The notes below the pieces were generated by a model. It worked only from the letters and a program-made list of their open reading frames with translations, had not been told where the DNA came from and did no database searches. This document shows, one piece after another, positions 41,779 through 50,857 of a stretch of DNA of 64,000 bases (its first letter is position 1; each line of letters opens with the position of its first letter). The stretch lies in NCBI RefSeq assembly GCF_000744775.1, contig NZ_JQMP01000003.1, positions 806,001 through 870,000 of the forward strand. The letters are read 5' to 3'. Source of the stretch: Thermorudis peleae. GTDB lineage: Bacteria; Chloroflexota; Chloroflexia; Thermomicrobiales; Thermomicrobiaceae. The translations under genes were made by a program, and so were the position numbers.

Positions 41779-44216
41779 TCCTGGACTTCCACAGGGATAT
41801 CGTCTTCCAGCGACTGCGGCGGAATCAGTGGTGTTTCTACCTTGCCCGCGAGTTCTGTATCCGCTAGGACGTCGTGTGGCTGCATGGGTAAGAGGGCGAG
41901 TGCGATCACTTCATCCATTGTTCGAACCCAATGGAACGTTAAAGTATGGACGACCGAGGCAGGAAGACGTGGGAGCTCGCGTGCATTCTCGGCAGGAGCC
42001 ACAATGTGGCGAATGCCTGCACGCTGGGCAGCAAGCACTTTTTCCCGCAGCCCTCCAATTGGCAAAATCCTGCCGCGCAGCGTAATTTCTCCAGTCAACG
42101 CCATATCGGCACGCACGGGACGTTCAGTGAAGGCCGAGATCATGGCAATTGCCATGGTAATGCCGGCTGAAGGGCCGTCCTTTGGCTGCGCTCCTTCTGG
42201 GAGGTGGATATGAATATCACTCTGCTCAAAGCGTTCAGGTGGAATCGCAAGGCTAGTGGCTCGTGATCGAATAAAACTTAACGCTGCACGAGCAGATTCT
42301 TGCATCACCTCGCCAGCTTGCCCTGTGACCTGCAGCCGTCCTTTCCCAGGCATAACGGCTACTTCAACCGGGAGAAGTACCCCCCCGACTGCTGTCGTGC
42401 CAAGCCCGAGAGCGACGCCAATCTGTGGTTCACGGTCAAACTGCGCCGGGTCGTAGCGCGGCGGCCCCAGATAGGCAAATAAGCGGCGCTTGGTCAGGCG
42501 TACTCGTGTCTGCCCTTGTTGGACTGTTTCCCGTGCCACTTTGCGACAGAGCGCGGCTAATTGCCGGTCAAGTTCTCGGACACCAGCCTCGTAGGTGTAG
42601 CCGCGAATGAGGATCGGCCAAAGCGGTTCCGGGAATTCAATGGCATCAGAAGACAGTCCATGGGCGGCAAGTTGGCGTGGTAGCAAATGGCGACGGCCAA
42701 TCTCGCGTTTCTCTTCTTCGGTGTAGCCTTCGATCTCGATCACTTCAAGGCGGTCGCGAAGCGCACGTGGCACAGTTGCCAGGGTGTTGGCTGTAGCAAT
42801 AAAGAGAACACGCGAGAGGTCATAGGGGACATCAAGGTAATGGTCGGTAAAGTGCTGGTTCTGCTCGGGATCAAGGACTTCGAGTAATGCTGCTGCCGGG
42901 TCGCCACGGTAATCAGACGCCAGCTTGTCAATCTCGTCGAGCACGATAACCGGGTTGATGGTTCCCGCGCGTCGCATCGCTGTGATGATTCGTCCGGGAT
43001 AGGCCCCGATGTACGTCCGGCGATGACCTCGAATTTCTGCTTCATCACGGACCCCGCCGAGGCTGACGCGGGCAAACGCGCGACCAAGCGCCTGGGCGAT
43101 TGATCGACCCAGACTCGTCTTGCCAACACCTGGTGGTCCGACAAAGCAGAGAACTGTTGCCTGCGTGGGCGGTCGACCGGCGGTCAACTTGCGAACAGCA
43201 AGAAATTCGAGAATGCGTTCCTTCACATGCTCGAGCCCATAGTGCTCGCGCTCAAGTACGGCTTGGGCGTGCTCCAGATCGAGATTGTCAGTGGTTTCTT
43301 CATTCCATGGCAATGCCAGGAGTGTTTCGATGTAGGTGCGCACAATGGCGCCTTCAGATGAAGCGTTTGGCATATGCTCAAGGCGGTCAACTTCACGGAG
43401 GAGGCGTTCAGCAACGTCATTGGGCAGCGATCGCTCTTGGATGCGTTGACGGAGTGTGTCAGCTTCACTCTCGGTGCTGCCAGAGAGTTCGTGGTAGATG
43501 ACCTTCAGTTGTTCGCGGAGATAGAACTCCCGTTGACTCCGGTCGATTTGTTCTCGAACGCGGTCTTTAATGCGTTGCTCAAGCTCGCTGATTTCGACTT
43601 CGCCGGCAAGAAGGATCGCAAGTTGTTCAATTCGTGCAAGTGGATCGAGTAATTCAAGGAGGCGTTGCCGCGTTGGCATATCGCGGACGATGTGCGAGGC
43701 GAGCATGTCCGTGAGGACATGTAAATCCTCAGCGTTTTCGAGGATTGACAGCATATCGTCGCTGAGGTGTCCTCCTGCAGCACGATACCGGTCAAGCAGT
43801 GTGCGGAGGTATCGTAGCTGTGCTGCAGCTTCGCGAGGCGGCGGTTGGGGCTCGGCTAATGGCTCAGCACGTGCGAGGAGATAGCCATGTTGGGTATCAA
43901 GATGGAGCAAGTGAACGCGTTGCTGGCCTTCGAGTCGAACTTCGTAACCACCACTCGTTCGTGGTTCCTGCGCGAGGATACGCACGAGGGTTCCAACCTC
44001 AAAGATGTCATCAGGTCCAGGATCATCGCAGTCAGCGTCACGTAATCCAACGACGATGAGATGGCCGTCGTAGGAAGCTGCGGCTTCAAGGGCCTGAATT
44101 GATCGTGGCTTACCAACAAGCAAGGTCACAATTGTATGTGGGAAGATGACAGCTTGACGCAGCGGGAGCACTGGGTAACGCGCGGCATAGAGTTCGTACC
44201 GGCTATTGACCGGCAT
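41775..44216 (-). CDS. lon: ATP-dependent protease Lon
   Basis: 813 residues. The N-terminal LON substrate domain starts YPVLPLRQAVIFPHT; the AAA+ module has Walker A GPPGVGKTSLG and Walker B IVLDEIDKL; the proteolytic domain has the catalytic Ser in PKDGPSAGITM and Lys in LPIGGLREKVLAA. It degrades misfolded and regulatory proteins in the cytoplasm. The start is the ATG at 44216 after AAGGAGGC; the frame runs further upstream but would overlap the MFS gene and lacks a site. The C terminus is slightly extended and acidic (LEDDIPVEVQE). Confidence 0.96.
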   Translation of the reverse strand: MPVNSRYELYAARYPVLPLRQAVIFPHTIVTLLVGKPRSIQALEAAASYDGHLIVVGLRDADCDDPGPDDIFEVGTLVRILAQEPRTSGGYEVRLEGQQRVHLLHLDTQHGYLLARAEPLAEPQPPPREAAAQLRYLRTLLDRYRAAGGHLSDDMLSILENAEDLHVLTDMLASHIVRDMPTRQRLLELLDPLARIEQLAILLAGEVEISELEQRIKDRVREQIDRSQREFYLREQLKVIYHELSGSTESEADTLRQRIQERSLPNDVAERLLREVDRLEHMPNASSEGAIVRTYIETLLALPWNEETTDNLDLEHAQAVLEREHYGLEHVKERILEFLAVRKLTAGRPPTQATVLCFVGPPGVGKTSLGRSIAQALGRAFARVSLGGVRDEAEIRGHRRTYIGAYPGRIITAMRRAGTINPVIVLDEIDKLASDYRGDPAAALLEVLDPEQNQHFTDHYLDVPYDLSRVLFIATANTLATVPRALRDRLEVIEIEGYTEEEKREIGRRHLLPRQLAAHGLSSDAIEFPEPLWPILIRGYTYEAGVRELDRQLAALCRKVARETVQQGQTRVRLTKRRLFAYLGPPRYDPAQFDREPQIGVALGLGTTAVGGVLLPVEVAVMPGKGRLQVTGQAGEVMQESARAALSFIRSRATSLAIPPERFEQSDIHIHLPEGAQPKDGPSAGITMAIAMISAFTERPVRADMALTGEITLRGRILPIGGLREKVLAAQRAGIRHIVAPAENARELPRLPASVVHTLTFHWVRTMDEVIALALLPMQPHDVLADTELAGKVETPLIPPQSLEDDIPVEVQE

Positions 44217-44241
44217 GCTACGCTGCCTCCTTACACCTTGC

Positions 44242-45543
44242 TCAGCGACCCGTCTCGCGCTTTCGGGTCGTCGACGGCAGGGGAGATTGTGCCAGCCTGC
44301 TTGCTCCATGACAAGCGGGCAATGGTTCGGCTGGAGGTGTGCTGCGTGATTGAGCCCAGCGCGTTTCCTGGACGAAGAAGCCCAGTGTGCTCGCAGCGAA
44401 GAGACCAAGGAAGGCAGTTGCCCCAGAAGTCAAGGTAATCCCGATAAGGTCGGCGATCAAACCAACGGCAAGGGGTGAAAGGGCTTGCCCGCTATCACCG
44501 ATTAACCGCCAGATGCCGAGGAACTCTCCTGTCCGGCCTTCGGGTGCGAGATCAGCACCAAGGGTCATCATTGTGCCGGAGCCAATGCCGTTACCAAAGC
44601 CGATCAGAAGGCCAGCTGCACAGAGGGTCCAGTAGCTGGTGGTGAAGGGGATAAGCCCCATGCCAAGGCCGAGGAGCAGGAATGACGGGATTGCAGCCGC
44701 TTTCCTTCCCCAACGGTCCATGATCATGCCGGCTGGGATAAAAAGTGACATGTCGAGGAAGGAGGATGCGCTAATAATGACGCCGACCTGAGCGGCATCG
44801 AGGCCGAGAATATCTCTCCCATAGAGTGGGATAACGATGTAGCGTGCTTGGCGGATCATCTGGGCAAAAATCTGTGCAGTGCCAGCGGTGAGCAACTCGC
44901 GCCAGCGCAGCTGGATGATTTCGCTAATCACTGCCAACGATAAGCGATGAGCTCCAGGAGCCGGACGCAGGTTGGGCAGTTCGGGCACGGCAATTGCAAA
45001 GCCAGTCGCCCCGAGAGCAAGTATGCCGGCAACAAGAATAGCTGTGCCGAGGCCAAAGTCGCGGCCGACGAACCCACCAACGGCTGGACCAACGAACCAT
45101 CCCAGCCGATTAATCCCGCCAAATACCGAGATAACCCGCCCACGGGACTCGACTGGAACTGCCTGCGCAATATAGGCATGCCGTGACAGTCCCCAGAAGG
45201 CAGTGCCGATACCTGCAAGAAGACGATCGATGATTAACTCTGGTGCACTCTGGGCAAAGGCCAGCGCAATTGTCCCGGCGGCAAAGAGTCCGCATCCAAT
45301 GACCATGGCGCGGCGATGACCAATCCTTGGCAAAAGAAGTCCAACAGGGACGTCCATGAGCAGTGTGCCGATCCAAGCTGCCGAGACTGCCAACCCTGCG
45401 AGGCTGTAACTTGCGCTGAAATGCCGAGCATAAAGCGGTAGGATCGGCACCATTGCTCCTTGCCCAAAGGCGAGCAGGGCGGTCGGAAGATAGACAGCTG
45501 CAAGGAGGTGTCGATTGAACGACCGAGATGCCTGCTGTTGCAC
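44242..45543 (-). CDS. Major facilitator superfamily transporter
   Basis: About 433 residues with 12 hydrophobic segments. The MFS signature loop between segments 2 and 3 reads LLPRIGHRRAMVIG. It resembles drug or sugar efflux permeases (MdtG/AraJ-like); the substrate is unknown. The start is uncertain: I prefer the GTG at 45543, giving a short tail before the first membrane segment, over a GTG at 45618 that would add an unlikely 25-residue Arg-rich stretch. It lies 25 bases upstream of lon and 84 bases after threonine synthase on the same strand. Confidence 0.85.
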   Translation of the reverse strand: MQQQASRSFNRHLLAAVYLPTALLAFGQGAMVPILPLYARHFSASYSLAGLAVSAAWIGTLLMDVPVGLLLPRIGHRRAMVIGCGLFAAGTIALAFAQSAPELIIDRLLAGIGTAFWGLSRHAYIAQAVPVESRGRVISVFGGINRLGWFVGPAVGGFVGRDFGLGTAILVAGILALGATGFAIAVPELPNLRPAPGAHRLSLAVISEIIQLRWRELLTAGTAQIFAQMIRQARYIVIPLYGRDILGLDAAQVGVIISASSFLDMSLFIPAGMIMDRWGRKAAAIPSFLLLGLGMGLIPFTTSYWTLCAAGLLIGFGNGIGSGTMMTLGADLAPEGRTGEFLGIWRLIGDSGQALSPLAVGLIADLIGITLTSGATAFLGLFAASTLGFFVQETRWAQSRSTPPAEPLPACHGASRLAQSPLPSTTRKRETGR

Positions 45544-45627
45544 TGCCCCTGTACACCCTTTCCGGACGCCCGCTGGGCGCGCTGGTATCCTAGCGCGCTC
45601 ACGGCCGGATGCCAACACGACGAAGAC

Positions 45628-46761
45628 TTACTGCGCTTCAGTCAAGAGCGTTTGGACAATATCCGGAGCTTTGAGACCACTTCCGGTCAGGACAATAACA
45701 ATTGGGCCGTCCGGCAAAGGGATGCCACGCGCAACTACTTGACAAAACGCTGCAGCACCGAGCGCTGCTGTCGGCTCAACAAAGAGTCCCTGGCGCCAGA
45801 GCAGACGCAGTGCAGCAACAAGTGATGCTTCGGTTACTGCTTCAGCCCAGCCGTGGCTAGCTCGTAAGATCGTAAGCAACTGCTGACCGCGCGGTGGATT
45901 GCCGATTCGGGCGCCTTCTGCGAGGGTTGGGCCGGGAGATACTGGGGTAACCTCTTGCGCGTTCGCTACCAGTGCCTGGACGAGTGGCGCGCAGGCGGCT
46001 GGCTGAGCTGCAACGAGGTAAGGTGGCACTACACCGAGGTCTTCCGCAGCGCGCCAGGCCCCGGCAAGGAGACTCCCACCTCCAACCGGCAGAAAACATA
46101 TCGCTGGCATGCGTCTCCCAAGCTGTTCCCACGTTTCAAGGAGCCACGTCTTGGTGCCTTCGACGAACAAGGGATGCCAGTTATGGCTCGCGTACAATGT
46201 GCCAGGTTCTTCGGCGGCATGTTGCGCGGCCGTGGCGGCAGCTTCGCGTGATCCTTCGACAAGCGTGATCATGGCTCCATAGGCACGCGTCTGGGCAAGT
46301 TTTGCCGACGATGTTGATGCTGGCGCGAAGATGTGACATGTCATGCCGGCAGCAGCGCAGTACGCGGCAAACGCTGCGGCAGCATTACCCGACGAATCGA
46401 CAATCAGCGTCTCAACACCAAGATGTTTCGCAAGGCTTACCACGACACTTGCGCCCCGGTCCTTGAATGAACCGGTTGGCTGCAAGAAATCGAGTTTGAA
46501 CCAGACAGGATGACCAGCAAGTTCGCCAGCGACAAGTGGCGTTTGCCCTTCACCCAAGGAAATAGCATTGACAGCGGGTACAGGCAACACCGAAGCATAA
46601 CGCCATAAGGTGCCCTCGCCAGGGCTGGAGACGACTGATACGGGCGTTGAAGTTGGATGTGTAAGTCCCCATGCTGCACCACAGGTAGGACAGCACCATG
46701 CACGCGTTGTGAGCTGCTCAGTGGTTTCGCAACGGCTGCAGTGATACTGCCACGGCTGCAT
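45628..46761 (-). CDS. thrC: Threonine synthase
   Basis: 377 residues, PLP-dependent fold type II. The N terminus has a rubredoxin-like zinc ribbon (HCSRCETTEQ and CCPTCGAAW). The PLP lysine is in TGSFKDRGA, SGNAAAAFAAYCAA binds the cofactor phosphate, and FLPVGGGSLLAG is the Gly-rich loop. It converts O-phosphohomoserine to threonine; relatives include cysteate synthase, so the exact substrate has slight doubt. ATG at 46761 follows AGAAGGGATC. It is divergent from the amidase gene with 90 bases between. Confidence 0.87.
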   Translation of the reverse strand: MQPWQYHCSRCETTEQLTTRAWCCPTCGAAWGLTHPTSTPVSVVSSPGEGTLWRYASVLPVPAVNAISLGEGQTPLVAGELAGHPVWFKLDFLQPTGSFKDRGASVVVSLAKHLGVETLIVDSSGNAAAAFAAYCAAAGMTCHIFAPASTSSAKLAQTRAYGAMITLVEGSREAAATAAQHAAEEPGTLYASHNWHPLFVEGTKTWLLETWEQLGRRMPAICFLPVGGGSLLAGAWRAAEDLGVVPPYLVAAQPAACAPLVQALVANAQEVTPVSPGPTLAEGARIGNPPRGQQLLTILRASHGWAEAVTEASLVAALRLLWRQGLFVEPTAALGAAAFCQVVARGIPLPDGPIVIVLTGSGLKAPDIVQTLLTEAQ

Positions 46762-46851
46762 GGTTGATCCCTTCTTGACGGCTACAGCTGAGCGGCCGTA
46801 CTCTACCCCCATCATAGCTGGTGGCTGCAACAAAGCAGGAAGGGGACAAGA

Positions 46852-48498
46852 ATGTCAGAGCAACTGCTGCCGTACTCTCGTATGACAAGGCGAACGCTCA
46901 TCAAGGGAGCATTCGCGAGTACAATCGCTACCCAGCTTGCCCTATGGCGCGGATTCGGAGTTGGAGCCAACGCGAAGCCCCGTGAAGTGACCCTAGCAAA
47001 TTTGGAAGAGGCCACCGTTGCCGATCTCCGAGCTGCATTAGACCAAGGCAAGGTTTCGGCCTATGGCCTGACCCAGGTGTATCTTGCACGGATTGCTGAG
47101 CTGAATCCGCTCCTCAACGCGGTAATCGAAGTCAACCCCGATGCCGAAGCAATAGCTGCAGCGCTTGACAAGGAATTGCGCGAGAAAGGGCCGCGGAGTC
47201 CGCTCCATGGCATTCCTGTCTTACTGAAAGACAACCTGGATACGGCGGATAAGCTCTCGACGACAGCTGGTTCCCTCGCACTGGTTGGCGCAAAGCCACC
47301 AGCTGACTCGACTGTCGCAGCACGGCTCCGGGCTGCAGGCGCAGTCATCCTCGGTAAGGCTAACATGAGTGAGTGGGCAAACTTCCGGAGCATCCGTTCC
47401 TCGAGTGGTTGGAGTGCCCGTGGTGGCCAGGGGCGTAATCCGTATGCACTTGACCGCAATCCCTGTGGCTCGAGTTCGGGTTCGGCCCAAGCGGTTTCAG
47501 CGAACCTGGCAGCGATCTCGATTGGCACCGAAACAGATGGATCAATCGTTTGCCCATCGTCAATCTGCGGGGTCGTCGGTCTCAAGCCAACCGTTGGGCT
47601 TGTTAGCCGCAATGGTGTCATCCCGATTGCTCATAGTCAGGATACTGTCGGGCCGATTTGTCGCACCGTTGCTGACGCTGCTGCCGTGCTCAGCATTATC
47701 GCTGGGCCGGATCCGCAAGATCCTGCGACTGCGGCAAGTGCGGGACATGCGCCGCAGGACTATACCCGATATCTTGATCCCCAAGGACTCAAAGGTGCTC
47801 GTATTGGTGTGGCGCGGCAGACGTTCTTTGGCTATAGCCCAGCAGCTGACGCCGTCATTGAAGAAGCGATTCAAGTTATGCGTGACCTTGGAGCTGAAAT
47901 CATTGACCCAGCTGATATTCCTACCGCGCAGCAGATTGCTACGAGTGATGCAGAGCTCACTGTGCTCCTCTATGAGTTCAAACATGATATCGCTGCCTAT
48001 CTTGCGCGCTTAGGGCCCGATTTCCCCATGAAAACGCTTGAAGATCTCATCCGCTTTAATGAAGAACATGCTGACCAGGAGTTAAAGTGGTTTGGGCAAG
48101 AGTTGTTCCTCATGGCTCAGGAAAAGGGACCACTGACCGACCCAGCTTATCAGCAGGCTCTGGCTGAGGAGCGACGCCTTGGGGGGCGGGATGGTATCGA
48201 TGCGGTCATGGACAAGTACCGGCTTGATGCTCTCGTGGCGCCCACTGGGAGCCCGGCTTGGACCATTGACTTGATCAATGGTGACCATTTCTTAGGAGCA
48301 AGTTCGTCTCCAGCTGCAATCGCGGGGTATCCGTTGATTACAGTTCCGGCTGGCTATGCCTTTGGGTTGCCAGTGGGGTTAACCTTTATGGGACGCGCCT
48401 TTAGCGAACCGACACTCATTCGACTGGCCTATGCGTTCGAGCAAGCGACACGCGTACGCAAGCCGCCACAGCTCTTACCGACAATACCAATGGACTAA
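46852..48498 (+). CDS. Amidase-signature enzyme with Tat-type signal
   Basis: 548 residues. The N terminus RMTRRTLIKGAFAS followed by a hydrophobic stretch is a twin-arginine signal, so export of folded protein is likely. The amidase signature has the catalytic Lys in VLLKDNLDTAD, the Ser cluster in NPCGSSSGSAQAV and the nucleophile in ETDGSIVCPSS. These enzymes hydrolyse amide bonds; the exported, roughly 500-residue type resembles amidases acting on peptide amides or xenobiotics. AAGGGGACAAGA precedes the ATG. Confidence 0.92.
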   Translation: MSEQLLPYSRMTRRTLIKGAFASTIATQLALWRGFGVGANAKPREVTLANLEEATVADLRAALDQGKVSAYGLTQVYLARIAELNPLLNAVIEVNPDAEAIAAALDKELREKGPRSPLHGIPVLLKDNLDTADKLSTTAGSLALVGAKPPADSTVAARLRAAGAVILGKANMSEWANFRSIRSSSGWSARGGQGRNPYALDRNPCGSSSGSAQAVSANLAAISIGTETDGSIVCPSSICGVVGLKPTVGLVSRNGVIPIAHSQDTVGPICRTVADAAAVLSIIAGPDPQDPATAASAGHAPQDYTRYLDPQGLKGARIGVARQTFFGYSPAADAVIEEAIQVMRDLGAEIIDPADIPTAQQIATSDAELTVLLYEFKHDIAAYLARLGPDFPMKTLEDLIRFNEEHADQELKWFGQELFLMAQEKGPLTDPAYQQALAEERRLGGRDGIDAVMDKYRLDALVAPTGSPAWTIDLINGDHFLGASSSPAAIAGYPLITVPAGYAFGLPVGLTFMGRAFSEPTLIRLAYAFEQATRVRKPPQLLPTIPMD

Positions 48499-48510
48499 TG
48501 GCTCGTACCA

Positions 48511-48548
48511 GCCAGTTGGCCGGGGAGTTCTAACCCCGGCCAGCTGGC
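48511..48548. terminator. Bidirectional hairpin between amidase and LigB-type gene
   Basis: The arm 48511-48525 (GCCAGTTGGCCGGGG) pairs with 48534-48548 (CCCCGGCCAGCTGGC), 15 bp with one G-T pair and an 8-base loop, followed by GTTT. It lies between convergent stops at 48498 and 48562. Confidence 0.75.
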
Positions 48549-48561
48549 GTTTCCCTACCTG

Positions 48562-49428
48562 TCACCGGAGTTCGAAAGGCGCCACAATCATCCCATAGTA
48601 TCGTGGTGCTTCATAGCTCAGCACGGTGCCGTGCATTGGAACTCGTCGCATAACGCCAGCAAGCATGAGTGTTTGCCATAATCCGTCAATGGCGGCATTG
48701 GCTACTTCCTCATCAGAAAGGTCAAGCAAGCGTTCCAGGTCATTTGCCTGTAAGGCTTCAACCACAGCCTGGTCGACACGCGCTGCATCGGGATGGAAGC
48801 CGTAGGGGCCATCTGCGCGATGGGTATGTGCCCAATCGCACGAAGCGATGAAGGCCACTCGTCGCCCGTCGGCCTCAACAGCTTCAGCCACCGCTTCACC
48901 AAAGGTGATCATTGCTGTACGCGGTAACGCGCGTGAGGGAGTCACAATCACAACTGGTGGCCCTGGATCATGCTCTGGCGTTGGGGCAAGCACATTCCCG
49001 TAACCAGGCATATCTTGGCCATAGCCAAGAAACCAAAGCGGTGTTATGACCCCCCAGTCAAGAGGAATGACGCTCTGATCACGGCGATTGCCTGCAAAAC
49101 CAGCAAGAGCGATCGGTACACCCGCGGCAGTCGCGCGCTGCGCGATCCGGTCGGTTAACTGGCCATCGACGGGCACGTTCATCTCGATCTTGCGATCATG
49201 CCACCACAAAGTGCCAGCGCCGCGAGCCGTATTAGCAAGGCAGATATGCCCTTCCACACGGACACCGTGCGGTGTTGCAACGACAAGCACATCAGGATGT
49301 GACGCAGCGCAGCGACGCCCAAGCTCTTCCATCGCTGCACGTGTGTGCAGCGCACCTTCCGCATCGTCGCTCAGTGCTGGAATAATTGGGAACCCATGCG
49401 GTGCCACAGCCCCAAAAACGATTGGCAT
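48562..49428 (-). CDS. LigB-family class III extradiol dioxygenase-like protein
   Basis: 288 residues. It starts MPIVFGAVAPHGFPIIPAL, and VVATPHGVRVEGH and the C-terminal FIASCDWAHTH provide histidines where class III extradiol dioxygenases bind iron. The LigB/MEMO fold includes aromatic ring-cleavage enzymes and proteins without catalysis, so the reaction is not assigned. The start is the ATG at 49428 after AAGGAGG; the open frame continues upstream through poorly conserved sequence that is not coding in my view. It is 55 bases downstream of the ABC ATPase gene on the same strand. Confidence 0.82.
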   Translation of the reverse strand: MPIVFGAVAPHGFPIIPALSDDAEGALHTRAAMEELGRRCAASHPDVLVVATPHGVRVEGHICLANTARGAGTLWWHDRKIEMNVPVDGQLTDRIAQRATAAGVPIALAGFAGNRRDQSVIPLDWGVITPLWFLGYGQDMPGYGNVLAPTPEHDPGPPVVIVTPSRALPRTAMITFGEAVAEAVEADGRRVAFIASCDWAHTHRADGPYGFHPDAARVDQAVVEALQANDLERLLDLSDEEVANAAIDGLWQTLMLAGVMRRVPMHGTVLSYEAPRYYGMIVAPFELR

Positions 49429-49483
49429 CGCAAACCTCCTTCCCTGTTCCCACCAGGCAGTATCAGGCAGCCGGCATGCAGCG

Positions 49484-50839
49484 TCAATGTGTCGCCTCGG
49501 CGTCACCGTTTTGTTCAAGGTAGAGAATGCCTGCGTGGTCATCGTATGCAAAGAGCTCAGCGTATCGCCCCCAGTCGATTGCCGTATCGAGTTGCCGTCG
49601 TGCCTCAACAGGACTGAAGGTCTCTTCGAGCCGCTGAATGAAGGGTTCCTCGGCAAGCCGATGCCGTGGTAAGCTGCGCAGCGCCGTCACAATCTCACGA
49701 ATCAATTCGATGCGGTCGAGTGCTTGACGGCGGAAAATCGCTTTCTTCTCAAGGACGTCCGCTTCAGCAAAGGCTGAGCCGACTGGTGTGAGCGTAACGT
49801 CACCCTCAAGTACTTCGACGAAATCGAGCAGGTCAGCTGCTTCAACAAGTGGCAACAACTCGTCGACCTCAAGCTGTAACTCACGCGCGAGTTCGTAGAG
49901 ATCTTCCCGCCCACCAAGAGCGGCCAGACGTTCAATAAAGCCAGTCAATTCTCCAATGCTCACATGAGGGAGCATCTGATAGGTGGGAACTTCGGCAGTC
50001 TGCAGCACGCGAGCCTGTGGGAGCAATGCGGTAATATCCTCGTGCGGATTCGTCATAATGCGGTAAATGGTGTCGACAAGTTGTGCATGCGCTTCTCCCT
50101 TGGCGAGACGCTCAGCAACGGGAAGACCCGGGAGTTCGACCCGAATTCTCCCCGGGTTTGCGCTAAAGATTAGTAACCGATCGGCCATACTGACCGCCTC
50201 ATCGATGTTGTGGGTGACCATCAGGATTGCCTGCGTGGGGATCTTTCGAGCAAGCCAGAGGTCAAGCAGTTCATGGCGAAGGTTTTCTGCAACGAGGACA
50301 TCCAGCGCTGAAAATGGTTCGTCCATAAAGAGGATCTCTGGTTCTCCGACAAGCGCACGGGCAAACCCGACCCGCTGCTTCATCCCTCCAGAAAGCTCAC
50401 GCGGATACGCGTGCTCGAATCCATCAAGCCCGATAAGATCGATAATCGCCAATGCACGTGCTCGTCGCTCAGCTTCCGGTAAATGTTTGTGGAGGAGCCC
50501 AAGCTCGACGTTTTGGAGGACCGTCAGCCATGGGTAGAGAGCGAACGACTGGAAAACCATTGCCACGTTCGGATTCACACCTTGCAGGGGTTGGCCATGG
50601 AGGAGCACGCGCCCGCTGGACGGCGGGATGAGGCCTGCGAGGATACGCAGCAACGTTGACTTTCCTGACCCGGATGGGCCAAGCAGAGCAACAAATTCTC
50701 CAGCTCGTAAGTCGAGCGTAATACGGTCAAGCACAAGAATACGGTTGCCATCCTGCCCGTAGTACTTCGTCACGTCCTGTGCTCGTAACAGAACAGGGGC
50801 CTCGTTGGTCGGACGGCGAACTGGCACGGTCTGTACCAT
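49484..50839 (-). CDS. NitT/TauT-like ABC transporter ATPase with C-terminal AAA-associated domain
   Basis: 451 residues. The ABC domain (about 15-260) has Walker A LLGPSGSGKST, the signature ELSGGMKQRVGFARAL and Walker B ILFMDEPFSALD, with the H-loop in VTHNIDEA, closest to nitrate/sulfonate/bicarbonate importers. A second domain (about 300-440) after HVSIGELTGFIERLAALGG matches the AAA-associated C-terminal domain found in some of these ATPases, likely regulatory. AAAGGAG precedes the ATG. It pairs with the fused permease encoded 18 bases upstream. The substrate is unknown. Confidence 0.9.
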   Translation of the reverse strand: MVQTVPVRRPTNEAPVLLRAQDVTKYYGQDGNRILVLDRITLDLRAGEFVALLGPSGSGKSTLLRILAGLIPPSSGRVLLHGQPLQGVNPNVAMVFQSFALYPWLTVLQNVELGLLHKHLPEAERRARALAIIDLIGLDGFEHAYPRELSGGMKQRVGFARALVGEPEILFMDEPFSALDVLVAENLRHELLDLWLARKIPTQAILMVTHNIDEAVSMADRLLIFSANPGRIRVELPGLPVAERLAKGEAHAQLVDTIYRIMTNPHEDITALLPQARVLQTAEVPTYQMLPHVSIGELTGFIERLAALGGREDLYELARELQLEVDELLPLVEAADLLDFVEVLEGDVTLTPVGSAFAEADVLEKKAIFRRQALDRIELIREIVTALRSLPRHRLAEEPFIQRLEETFSPVEARRQLDTAIDWGRYAELFAYDDHAGILYLEQNGDAEATH

Positions 50840-50857
50840 CGTGCTTCTCCTTTCTGG

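Noticed and set aside
44217-44408. 64-residue upstream extension of lon.
   Set aside because: It overlaps the end of the MFS gene and has no Lon-like sequence, while AAGGAGGC sits before the ATG at 44216.
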